Below the pieces are notes generated by a model. That model did not search any database. It worked only from the letters and a program-made list of their open reading frames with translations, and was not told the origin of the DNA. A stretch of DNA of 64,000 nt. Origin: Nitrospira sp. GTDB taxonomy: Bacteria; Nitrospirota; Nitrospiria; Nitrospirales; Nitrospiraceae. The position numbers were made by a program, and so were the translations under genes. The stretch covers positions 124,001 through 188,000 of the forward strand of contig JALDRG010000006.1 of NCBI GenBank assembly GCA_031315995.1. Direction: 5' to 3'. Positions 17,988-25,666 of the stretch are shown here, in pieces (position 1 is the first letter of the stretch; each line of letters starts with the position of its first letter).

Positions 17988-18027
17988 GTGCGGGAGGACC
18001 ACCTGCGAAGATGCAGCCCCCCCGCAC
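17988..18027. terminator. Inverted repeat between PepSY gene and ilvD
   Basis: GTGCGGG (17988-17994) pairs with CCCGCAC (18021-18027), and inside it CTGC/GCAG pair around a 6-nt loop (18003-18016), giving a nested stem-loop just downstream of the PepSY gene on the minus strand. No U-run follows, so it may slow rather than end transcription. Confidence 0.4.
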
Positions 18028-18032
18028 AGGGA

Positions 18033-18392
18033 TCAGTGCTTTTCTTTCTTGTCTTTCTTCCCGTGCTTCTCGTGTTTGGCTTCCTTATCGATGACGGTAC
18101 CGGTTGCCGCATCGACATGGACTTCCGTCACCTGGCCGTCGGCGCCCAGCACTTCGACTTCCCAGACTGTCTTATCGTGCTTTTTTTCCAGCTCGGCTTC
18201 GACTGCCGTGCCGGGGGCCGCGTCCAACGCGGTCTTGATCGCCTGGTCGATGGTTACTTTGGCATCCTTCACCAACTCGGCGACATGACCCTCCTCGTCC
18301 TTGCCTTTGTGTCCCTTGTCACTCCAGGCAGGAGCACTCACGAAACAGAGCGCCGCGACCATCAGGGCGGGTACTGCAATGTGCTTGATCAT
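18033..18392 (-). CDS. Periplasmic PepSY-domain protein
   Basis: The 119-residue protein has a clear signal peptide (residues 1-24, A-P-A-W-S then D-K). The mature part is a single PepSY-like unit, with an acidic helix (V-T-I-D-Q-A-I-K-T-A-L) and beta hairpin W-E-V-E-V-L-G-A-D-G...V-x-V-D-A-A-T-G-x-V at residues about 70-100. The tail is a Lys/His/Glu-rich segment that could bind metals. Small PepSY proteins are thought to modulate periplasmic proteases or sense the envelope. It lies downstream of a Spy-like gene on the same strand, so an envelope-stress or metal-response pair is plausible. Confidence 0.82.
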   Translation of the reverse strand: MIKHIAVPALMVAALCFVSAPAWSDKGHKGKDEEGHVAELVKDAKVTIDQAIKTALDAAPGTAVEAELEKKHDKTVWEVEVLGADGQVTEVHVDAATGTVIDKEAKHEKHGKKDKKEKH

Positions 18393-18421
18393 GGGGACCT
18401 CCGATTTGTGCTGATGAATGG

Positions 18422-19021
18422 CTATTGGGGCTTAGCCTCACCGTGCGGGTTGGCGCTGTGCGGGTTGCTGCCATGCGGATTCTTGCCGTGGGGGGCCGTC
18501 TGGCCTGCCCCCTTATGCTGCTGCATCATCTTGTCATGCTCGGCCTGTTGCTTCGCGCGCTGTTCAGGCGTCAGCAGCGCCATGACATCCCGTCTGGTTT
18601 TGATCGACAAGACGCGGAGCGCGACTTGCACCTCTGCGCTTTGTTTGAGCTTCGCTTCGATGGCTCCAATCTCCGATTTCTCATCGTCGTTGAGCGCCTT
18701 CACTTCCCGTTCGGCGACCTGGATATCGGCTTCCATCTTGATTCGATTCTTGTCGAGATTGAGCTGCAACTCCTTCAGTTTGGTCACCTGGTCGGCGCTC
18801 AGTCCGATCTCTTTCTCATGTTTCATGAGGTGGCGGATGAGGTGGCCTGCGCCACCGTGCATCATCATTTCCATCATCGCCGCGCCCATGCCGTGTTGCC
18901 CCTTCTCGTAGCCGCCGCCGTGCCCGCCGTATCCGCCTTCGGGATTCGCCCAGGCGGGGGAGATCGTCAGCGCGCAGGCGATGGCCGAAGCGGTGGCAAA
19001 TGTGAACAGTTTCGTCGTCAT
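18422..19021 (-). CDS. Spy/CpxP/ZraP-like periplasmic protein
   Basis: The 199-residue exported protein (signal peptide 1-25, cleavage after A-W-A) has a Gly/His/Met-rich N-terminal stretch (residues 27-60), then a long helical region with the L-T-P-E-Q-R motif near residue 155. These are features of periplasmic chaperones and metal-binding sensors of the Spy/CpxP/ZraP group. The C-terminus is a short repeat of P-H-G/S-x-N units, again His-rich and suited to metal binding. It may buffer metals or damp an envelope-stress sensor. It is 29 bp upstream of the PepSY gene and probably co-transcribed with it. Confidence 0.8.
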   Translation of the reverse strand: MTTKLFTFATASAIACALTISPAWANPEGGYGGHGGGYEKGQHGMGAAMMEMMMHGGAGHLIRHLMKHEKEIGLSADQVTKLKELQLNLDKNRIKMEADIQVAEREVKALNDDEKSEIGAIEAKLKQSAEVQVALRVLSIKTRRDVMALLTPEQRAKQQAEHDKMMQQHKGAGQTAPHGKNPHGSNPHSANPHGEAKPQ

Positions 19022-19046
19022 TCGTTCCTCCTTCAGTTTAAAGCGA

Positions 19047-19694
19047 TTAATGTCCGGTCAATCCGCGTAACAGCCCTTGGTCTCCGGTGAGGGCATTCAC
19101 CATAAATTGAACGGCCAGCGCGGCGAGCAACAAGCCCATCAGCCGCGAGATAATCTTCTCGGCTATGGGATTGAGCCACTTCGCGCTGCGTGCGCCGATC
19201 GCTAATATAATGTAACTCGCCAACCCGATGAGTACAAGGCATCCCAGTAATACGACGTGCAATATGAAGGTGGTCGCCTGCGTCTCCAACAGAATCACCG
19301 TTGAAATTGCGGCTGGTCCCGCCAGCATAGGGATAGCGAGCGGTGTCACGGCAATGTCGTCTTTGCTGGTTCCGGCGGCTGTCTCCGCGGCCGTTTCCTG
19401 CACTGTGGACCGTTGCGCGCGCAACATGTCCAACGCCACGAGTAAGAGGATCAGTCCGCCGGCGATTTGCACTGCGGGCAAGGTGATGCCCAGCAACTTG
19501 AAGATGGTCTGCCCGAACAGGGCGAATCCGCTGAGGAGCGCGACCGTGACGAGGCACGCGACCCGCGCAGTCCGAAGCCGCTGTGCCACGGAATCCCGCG
19601 GTGTCATGGCGAGGAAGGCCGGGACCACGGCGATGGGGTCGACGATCACAAAGAGCGAACTAAACGCGAGCAGCGCGTATTCGGCGATGGTCAT
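19047..19694 (-). CDS. MarC family integral membrane protein
   Basis: The 215-residue protein has six hydrophobic segments and the family's F-V-I-V-D-P-I-A-V-V-P-x-F-L signature in the first one. A second half repeats the pattern (L-A-I-P-M-L-A-G-P-A-A-I-S-T-V), as expected of the internal duplication in MarC/UPF0056. The function is unresolved: the link to multiple antibiotic resistance was withdrawn for E. coli MarC. It is flanked by DnaJ-like and Spy-like genes on the same strand, with short gaps (30 and 25 bp). Confidence 0.9.
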   Translation of the reverse strand: MTIAEYALLAFSSLFVIVDPIAVVPAFLAMTPRDSVAQRLRTARVACLVTVALLSGFALFGQTIFKLLGITLPAVQIAGGLILLLVALDMLRAQRSTVQETAAETAAGTSKDDIAVTPLAIPMLAGPAAISTVILLETQATTFILHVVLLGCLVLIGLASYIILAIGARSAKWLNPIAEKIISRLMGLLLAALAVQFMVNALTGDQGLLRGLTGH

Positions 19695-19724
19695 AGGCAG
19701 GGGACGGCCTCAGGGCGGTGCCGA

Positions 19725-20753
19725 TCAGGATGAACCGCGCCTCGACGCGGCGATGATCTCGGCTCGGGGATCGCTGTGGCGAGCGCGGCCCAATTGCTCG
19801 TAGAGCGTCCGTTCCTCATCGGAGATGGAGGAGGGCATGACGATTTTCAGCTTCAGGAAGAGATCTCCCTGCTCTCCGGTCGTGGTCGGGAGTCCTTTGC
19901 CCTTCAGTCGCAGCTTGCTGTCGGCTTTGCTGCCGGGCGGAATTTTTACCTTCACCGGTTCCGTCAGCGTCGGAGCCATGACGTCGGCGCCCAGGGCCGC
20001 TTCCCAGGGCCAGACCGGCAGCGTGACCTGAATGTCGAATCCTTTTTGCCGGAAGATGCCGTTGGCTTGGATGTGGACGCGGAGATAGAGATCTCCCGGC
20101 TTGCCACCGTTGATCCCCGGTTGTCCTTTGCCGGCCAGACGGACGCGGGTATCATGTTGCACGCCCGCGGGAATGCGTACCTCGATGGTGCGTTTTTCAG
20201 CTTGCACGCCGGATCCGCCGCAGACGACACAGGGACGGCCGCGCACGATGGCACTGCCGCCGCAGGCTTTGCAGGCGACGCGTTCAGTGAGGTCGATGCG
20301 CCGGGTGACACCGGTCAAGACGTCGCGGATGCCGAGGTGGACGTCGGTTTCCAAGTCTTCCCCATCGACGGCGAATCCGGAGGCCCCTCCGCCGCGAGTT
20401 CGTCCACCGAAGAAGGTTTCGAAGATATCGCCGAAGTCGCCGCTGGGACCACCGGGTCGTCCGCCTCGTCCCGCTTGGGCGCCGGCCTGTTGGCGCGCCT
20501 GCTCATAGGCTTCCGCCTGTTCCCAGTTCGAGCCGTATTGATCGTATTTTTTTCGCTTGTCCGGATCCGACAGCACCTCGTGCGCTTCGTTCAATTCTTT
20601 GAACTTCTTCTCCATCTCCGTTTTTTTTGTGCCGGTATGGAGATCGGGATGGATTTCACGGGCTCGCCGACGGAACGCCTTCTTGATGTCGTCTGCCGAT
20701 GCGCCGCGGGGAATGCCGAGGATGTCGTAATAACCGCGCTGAGTTGTGGCCAT
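19725..20753 (-). CDS. DnaJ/CbpA-type co-chaperone with half-size zinc finger
   Basis: The 342-residue protein has a J domain (residues 5-70) with the H-P-D triad in I-H-P-D-L-H, a Gly-rich linker with [10 protein letters not shown], and two C-terminal beta domains. Between them is C-K-A-C-G-G-S-A ... C-V-V-C-G-G-S-G: only two C-x-x-C-x-G motifs, where canonical DnaJ has four. It is thus intermediate between class I DnaJ and zinc-less CbpA. The start M-A-T-T is chosen because an in-frame extension upstream lacks J-domain homology. It should stimulate Hsp70 ATPase and present substrates. No dnaK is in view. Confidence 0.88.
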   Translation of the reverse strand: MATTQRGYYDILGIPRGASADDIKKAFRRRAREIHPDLHTGTKKTEMEKKFKELNEAHEVLSDPDKRKKYDQYGSNWEQAEAYEQARQQAGAQAGRGGRPGGPSGDFGDIFETFFGGRTRGGGASGFAVDGEDLETDVHLGIRDVLTGVTRRIDLTERVACKACGGSAIVRGRPCVVCGGSGVQAEKRTIEVRIPAGVQHDTRVRLAGKGQPGINGGKPGDLYLRVHIQANGIFRQKGFDIQVTLPVWPWEAALGADVMAPTLTEPVKVKIPPGSKADSKLRLKGKGLPTTTGEQGDLFLKLKIVMPSSISDEERTLYEQLGRARHSDPRAEIIAASRRGSS

Positions 20754-20912
20754 GTAGGGTTTGTCCGTGGACAATAATCCGGTGTGCGTAGGAGAAGAGT
20801 GCAATCCTTTCCGGAGCTTACGAGGTCTCCGAACGCATTGCAAGCGAACTCGCGGTTTTTCTCTTCCGCCGCCGCTGCCGTTAGTACAAAGATAAGAGGG
20901 CCGGGGCGGCAG

Positions 20913-22013
20913 TCAAGTGGCCGTGGTTGGAGACGGGTTAACACGGCGGTTGTCGATGAACAGATGGAGTTTGTCGACGGGAAAAAAGAGCTTCACCGTC
21001 TGGTCTGGGACCGTATCGGTGCGACGAGAGGCACGCACCACCAGTCGATGGTCGCCGACCCGGCAATGCAGGAGCAGATCCGCTCCGAGATCCTCGACCA
21101 GTTCGAGCAGCCCATCCACCTGGATCGCTGCCGGCATTTCCCGAAGCGCGATGTCTTCGGGGCGAATGCCGATGGTGGCGGCGGATTCCTGCTTGGCCTG
21201 AGGTGGGGTCAACCTGGCCGGCAGTGGGACGGTCAAGCCATTGCTCCGAAAGACGGTCTTATCGTCGCGAGTCGTGAGGGTGCCATCCCAGAGGTTCATC
21301 GGAGGTGTCCCGATGAAGGAGGCGACGAAGGGGTCCGCAGGCGTGGCATACGTGCGATGAGGCGCATCCATCTGCCGGATTCGCCCGCCCTCAATGACGA
21401 CGATGCGGTCCCCCAAGGTCATGGCTTCAACTTGATCGTGGGTGACGTAGATCATGGTGGCCTGCAGGCGCTGCTGCAATTTTTTCAGTTCGATTCGCAT
21501 CGATGTGCGAAGCTGCGCGTCCAGGTTGGAGAGCGGTTCGTCGAACAGGAACAGCTTGGGCTTGCGCACAATGGCCCGGCCCATCGCGACCCGCTGCCGC
21601 TGCCCTCCCGAGAGGTCTTTGGGCTTGCGATCGAGGAGGGGCTGAATGTCCAGTAATTGTGCGGCCTCGGCAATGCGCTCGTCGATCACCCGGCGCGGGG
21701 TTCGTCGTATGGTGAGGGCAAAGGCGAGATTCTCGCGGACCGAGAGGTGCGGGTACAGCGCGTATTGCTGAAACACCATGGCGATGTCGCGTTCCGCCGG
21801 GGGGAGATGATCCACCACGGTTCCGTCGATGCACACCTGGCCCGACGTCTGGCTGTCGAGCCCGGCGATGATGCGCAGGAGGGTTGATTTGCCGCAGCCC
21901 GAAGGCCCGAGCAGAATCGAAAAACTTCCATCCGGGACCTGCAGCGAGATGTCGCGCAGGACGGCTTGGTCACGAAACGATTTTGAGATGCCACGTAGTT
22001 CGAGTTCAGCCAT
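20913..22013 (-). CDS. Sugar ABC transporter ATP-binding protein (MalK/UgpC family)
   Basis: This 366-residue ATPase has Walker A (G-P-S-G-C-G-K-S-T), signature L-S-G-G-Q-R-Q-R, Walker B (L-F-L-F-D-E-P-L) and the H-loop (V-T-H-D-Q), plus a C-terminal regulatory OB/TOBE domain from residue about 235. The L-S-N-L-D-A after Walker B marks the MalK/UgpC/MsmK class, which energises oligosaccharide or glycerol-phosphate import. It is last in a four-gene run (binding protein, two permeases, ATPase), but a 214-bp spacer with a palindromic repeat separates it from the permease. Confidence 0.94.
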   Translation of the reverse strand: MAELELRGISKSFRDQAVLRDISLQVPDGSFSILLGPSGCGKSTLLRIIAGLDSQTSGQVCIDGTVVDHLPPAERDIAMVFQQYALYPHLSVRENLAFALTIRRTPRRVIDERIAEAAQLLDIQPLLDRKPKDLSGGQRQRVAMGRAIVRKPKLFLFDEPLSNLDAQLRTSMRIELKKLQQRLQATMIYVTHDQVEAMTLGDRIVVIEGGRIRQMDAPHRTYATPADPFVASFIGTPPMNLWDGTLTTRDDKTVFRSNGLTVPLPARLTPPQAKQESAATIGIRPEDIALREMPAAIQVDGLLELVEDLGADLLLHCRVGDHRLVVRASRRTDTVPDQTVKLFFPVDKLHLFIDNRRVNPSPTTAT

Positions 22014-22026
22014 CGCGACTTCCTAG

Positions 22027-22151
22027 CAGGCTGTTGAGAGAGGCCGCCAGCGGCGTTCCCGCATCGCTCAGAGGCTCAACGAACCGGCAAGGGTACGCCT
22101 CGCCTCTTCGCATTGCTGCGGCCTTGCTGGACGGCCTTTCTGAACAGCCTG
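22027..22151. repeat. Palindromic 125-bp repeat-like element inside ABC operon
   Basis: The ends are inverted repeats: CAGGCTGTTGAGAGAGGCC (22027-22045) and the complement of 22133-22151 match at 17 of 19 bases. Inside are further short palindromes (GCCGCCAGCGGCG near 22042; a GAGGC...GCCTC arm pair). It contains no gene. The structure is that of a REP/MITE-like repeat family, and Nitrospira genomes are known to me to carry similar sequences, but I see only this copy here. It sits between the second permease and the ATPase, where transcript hairpins could tune expression. Confidence 0.6.
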
Positions 22152-22227
22152 TGGGGTATCCAAATCCGAGCCACACGTTCGGCAACAACCGGTTCCTGGG
22201 GACGGTGTACGACTGTTCAACATTCTA

Positions 22228-23043
22228 CTAGCCTTTTACCGCCCCGGCGGAAAGCCCACTCACAATCCATCGTTGGCACAAGAGCACGACCACGATCAAT
22301 GGAAGCGTCGCCACTACTGATGCTGCGGCCAACTCGCCCCAGGGCATGGTGAATTCGCCCTGGAAGAGCGCGATCCCGACAGGAAGAGTCTGTTGCTCCG
22401 GTTGGGTCAGAATCAACAGGGCGAAGAAGAATTCGTTCCAGGCATAGATCAGGATCAGAATCGCGGCGGTAAAAATGCCCGGAGTCGCCAGCGGGAGCGT
22501 GATCCGAAACAGGGTTCTCCAGGGACCACAGCCATCCACACGCGCCGCATCTTCCAACTCCGGCGGCAATTCCTTGAAGAAGCTGGCCAAAATCCAGATC
22601 GCCAACGGCAGGGTTAAGGCCACATAGGGGAGCACGACGCCCCAGCGTTGGTTGAGACCGCCGAGTGAATCGAGCAAACGCCAGACCGGCCCGGCGATGG
22701 CCATTTGAGGAAACATCGACACGCAGAGCAGCACGGCCAGAATGCTTTGCTTGCCGGGGATGGTGAGCCGTGCCAGTGCGTAAGCGGCCGGTATGGCGAA
22801 CAAGAGGGCAAGCAGGGTCGTTGAACCGGCCACCACGACACTGTTGAGCACATAGTCGAAGAGATGATGGTCGAAGAGGGCTGCGCGGTAGAATCCCAAG
22901 CTGCCTGAAGGCCACCAGCCAGGCGGCGCGGCTTCGATCTCGCCTTGCGACTTGAACGACGTGAGGACAAACCAGAGGAAAGGCAGGAGACTCAAGCCTA
23001 CCGTGGCGAGGATGCTCAGCGCGAGGAGGACGCGTCGAGTCAT
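22228..23043 (-). CDS. Sugar ABC transporter permease (MalG-like)
   Basis: The 271-residue permease has six predicted membrane segments and the ATPase-coupling EAA loop in the C-terminal half (E-L-E-D-A-A-R-V-D-G-C-G, residues about 170-190), as in MalG/CUT1 transporters. The start M-T-R-R-V overlaps the stop of the upstream permease (ATGA), so translation is coupled; a longer upstream frame is antisense of that gene. It pairs with the adjacent MalF-like permease to form the membrane channel. The substrate is unknown; CUT1 systems move di- or oligosaccharides. Confidence 0.93.
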   Translation of the reverse strand: MTRRVLLALSILATVGLSLLPFLWFVLTSFKSQGEIEAAPPGWWPSGSLGFYRAALFDHHLFDYVLNSVVVAGSTTLLALLFAIPAAYALARLTIPGKQSILAVLLCVSMFPQMAIAGPVWRLLDSLGGLNQRWGVVLPYVALTLPLAIWILASFFKELPPELEDAARVDGCGPWRTLFRITLPLATPGIFTAAILILIYAWNEFFFALLILTQPEQQTLPVGIALFQGEFTMPWGELAAASVVATLPLIVVVLLCQRWIVSGLSAGAVKG

Positions 23044-23951
23044 GTGTGCCTCCGCTCCAAGAGACTCGACCCGATGGCGCGAAGGTACACCAACGAGAGC
23101 GCCAGGATCATCAGGAATACCGCGACGGATATGGCGGAGCCATACCCGATGCGGCCTTCCGTGAACAGGGTTTGGTAGCCGTAGAACTGCAGAACCTGGG
23201 TGGCGTCGCCCGGGCCGCCTTGTGTCATCACGAAGACGAGATCGAAGACGCGAAACGCATCCATGGTGCGGAACAACAACGCAAGCAACAGGGCCGGCTT
23301 CAGCAACGGCAGCGTGATGTGCCAAAATCGTTGCCCTATCGTGGCGCCATCCACCCGGGCGGCGTCATAGAGGTCATCGGGAATGACCTGGAGGCCGGCC
23401 AGGATCAGCAAGGCTGCGAAGGAGGAGGTCTTCCAGACGTCGGCCAGCACGATGATGCCGAAGGCAATGCCCGGATAGGCCAGCCAGGGGATATAGTCGG
23501 TGACGCGGTCGCCGAACAGCAACAAGTTTGCGAACCCGTATTGGTCGTTGAAGATATAGCGCCACAGTTGTGACGCGACGACCGTAGGAATCGCCCAGGG
23601 AATCAGAATCGCCGCCCGGACGAGTCCGCGCCCGCGAAACCGCTCGTGAATCACCAGCGCAATGATCAGTCCGCAGGCCAACTCCAGCAACGTGGAGAGG
23701 ACGACGAACGCGAGGGTGACCAAGAGTGCCTGCTGCGCCGCCGGATCTCGGAGCAGCGTCAGATAATTGTCCAGGCCGACGAACGGACTGCCGAGCTGCG
23801 GAATGCCGACGAATATATGGTGCAGGCTAAGCCAGAGCGAATCCAGGACCGGGTACAGCGCAAAGACCATGGTCACGAGCAGCGCCGGCGCGACCATGGT
23901 CCACGCCGCCAGGTTGTCGCGCCGCACCCTGATCTGTGACAGGCGGATCAT
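23040..23951 (-). CDS. Sugar ABC transporter permease (MalF-like)
   Basis: The 303-residue inner-membrane protein has an N-terminal span (residues 15-40), further spans to about 300, and the EAA loop D-L-Y-D-A-A-R-V-D-G-A near residue 200. It is the MalF-type partner of the MalG-like gene whose start it overlaps. Its own start overlaps the stop of the binding-protein gene by 4 bp, so the three genes form a translationally coupled unit. The large periplasmic loop of E. coli MalF is absent, as is usual outside enterobacteria. Confidence 0.93.
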   Translation of the reverse strand: MIRLSQIRVRRDNLAAWTMVAPALLVTMVFALYPVLDSLWLSLHHIFVGIPQLGSPFVGLDNYLTLLRDPAAQQALLVTLAFVVLSTLLELACGLIIALVIHERFRGRGLVRAAILIPWAIPTVVASQLWRYIFNDQYGFANLLLFGDRVTDYIPWLAYPGIAFGIIVLADVWKTSSFAALLILAGLQVIPDDLYDAARVDGATIGQRFWHITLPLLKPALLLALLFRTMDAFRVFDLVFVMTQGGPGDATQVLQFYGYQTLFTEGRIGYGSAISVAVFLMILALSLVYLRAIGSSLLERRHT

Positions 23952-25330
23952 GGCGCCGTCCTCGTGAGCGCGAGCAGCCGATCGATGTGGGCGTCGGTGA
24001 CCGCCGCTTCCTGCGCGAGGTCGAGGTCGTCTATGGCGAGGGCGCGGCTGAAATACCGTTGCAGCAGATGCGAGACGGCAGGATACACGGGCGAGCGAGG
24101 GCGAGCGGTCGCAGACCGGAGGACGGTCAAGTGGTTGCGGAGTTGCGGCGCAGCCGCCAGCAGGTCGGGGTCGGAAAACAGCGCCCAGCGGGATGGAGCA
24201 ATGCCGGCCTCCTGTGCGAACTTCTTTTGCATGACCTGGGTGGAGAGAAATTCGATGAGTGCCCAGGCTTCGTCGGCATGCTGCGAGTAGGCGCTGATGC
24301 CGTACAGCCAGCCGCCGAGCGCCGCGGAGGTTCGCCCCGGAGTAAACCCGGGAAGGGGCATCACGCCGACCCGGCCGACGATCGTCGAACGAGTCCGATT
24401 GTTGGCAAGCTCCCAGGCATAGGGCCAGTTTCGGTGAAAGACCGCGTGGCCGTGAAGAAACACGGAAAGCGACTCCGGTTCTTGATAGGTCAACGCAGCC
24501 CGTGAGGCGAGCCGGCCGATCACCCGATCACGGACGAATTGCACGGCCGCCAGCGACTCGGATCGGGCCAAAGCGGACCGTGTCCCATCCGCCGTCAGCA
24601 GGCTCCCGCCGTGGCCGTCGATGAACTCCAACATGTTACAGACGAGGCCTTCATACTGTTTGAATTGCGCCGAGTAGCCGCGCAGAGTTGGATTACTTTC
24701 TTGTTCTCCGGCGACAATCGTCTCCGCCTGCCGGGCCAGTTCATCCCAGGTTGTCGGCGGCGCGAAGCCATACTTGGCCAGCAAGTCCGCCCGGTAATAG
24801 AGCAGCCCGGCATCGATGCGGCTCGGGATACCGTACAGATGGTCGGTGTATCGGCCGACTTCGATCGTGGCAGGGAGAAACTCCTCGCGCATGGCCGGAG
24901 AAAACCGGCCCTCGAGCCGATGCGCCCAACCGGCTGCGGCAAACTCCGGGACCCAGATCACATCCATGAAAAAGACATCGACTGTCGCATCGCGATTCTT
25001 CAGCTTCTGCGTCAGGAGATCGTGGTAAGCCGTTGAGGAATGGGGCGCGAGTTCACGGACCACCGAGATGTGCGGATGGGCCTTGGTGAACAGGTCGAGA
25101 GCCTCCTCCCATACGCGCGGGTGATCGGGCTTCCAGGAGACGAAACGAAGGGTGACGGGAGGAGGCGTCTGAGCCGGTGAGGATTGTGCGGACTGGTCGG
25201 CGCCGGTCGAGGGCGGCCATCCGAGAAGGAGAAAGGCGAGCCACAGGGCCCGACACCAAGCGCCTGTGACGGCGGCATGGAAGGAAGAGACGCGGGAAAT
25301 ACGTTGAATGGGACCGAAGCATCGCATCAC
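23948..25330 (-). CDS. Sugar ABC transporter solute-binding protein
   Basis: This 460-residue protein has an N-terminal export signal (hydrophobic residues about 28-42) and a family 1 solute-binding fold: V-T-L-R-F-V-S-W at the mature start, the V-D-V-F-F-M-D hinge strand near residue 125, Y-G-I-P-S near 165, and the G-G-W-L-Y-G-I-S segment near 345. Its size and features suit CUT1 binding proteins for trehalose, maltose or other oligosaccharides (LpqY/MalE type). It heads the operon. No sugar-degrading gene is adjacent, so the ligand cannot be named. Confidence 0.92.
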   Translation of the reverse strand: MMRCFGPIQRISRVSSFHAAVTGAWCRALWLAFLLLGWPPSTGADQSAQSSPAQTPPPVTLRFVSWKPDHPRVWEEALDLFTKAHPHISVVRELAPHSSTAYHDLLTQKLKNRDATVDVFFMDVIWVPEFAAAGWAHRLEGRFSPAMREEFLPATIEVGRYTDHLYGIPSRIDAGLLYYRADLLAKYGFAPPTTWDELARQAETIVAGEQESNPTLRGYSAQFKQYEGLVCNMLEFIDGHGGSLLTADGTRSALARSESLAAVQFVRDRVIGRLASRAALTYQEPESLSVFLHGHAVFHRNWPYAWELANNRTRSTIVGRVGVMPLPGFTPGRTSAALGGWLYGISAYSQHADEAWALIEFLSTQVMQKKFAQEAGIAPSRWALFSDPDLLAAAPQLRNHLTVLRSATARPRSPVYPAVSHLLQRYFSRALAIDDLDLAQEAAVTDAHIDRLLALTRTAP

Positions 25331-25666
25331 CCGTCGAATTTATACACCCTCTGGACGGGTGAAGCAAAACGTGTGGGAAGCAGCACGGGATGACGGGTGT
25401 TGCGGTCGCGTCAGAGACGCGAACGCAGGCGAGGTCATTCGCTCCGCCATGCTGTCGGTGGTGAACTGACGCATGTGTCGTACTAAATAGGGGGCCTAAC
25501 GGATCCAGTCAAAATACTGTTTGATTGCTGATTCGAGGAGGCATATCGTCTTCTCGTTCTCATGCCTCAGGAGAAGCCCTAGGCATTTACACATGTCCAT
25601 TACCGTCGACGAGGCTGCGCATGCCTCCGGTGGGCACGCGGCCGATCACTTCGAAAGGAGGCCCGC
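25331..25666. other. Spacer upstream of the toxin cassette
   Basis: This 336-bp divergent spacer separates the ABC operon from the Cry-like gene. I see no gene. It contains a 7-bp stem (GAGGCAT 25538-25544 / ATGCCTC 25562-25568) and ends with a strong AAAGGAGG just before the toxin ATG. Any promoter for either operon must be here, but no unambiguous -35/-10 pair was found. Confidence 0.5.
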
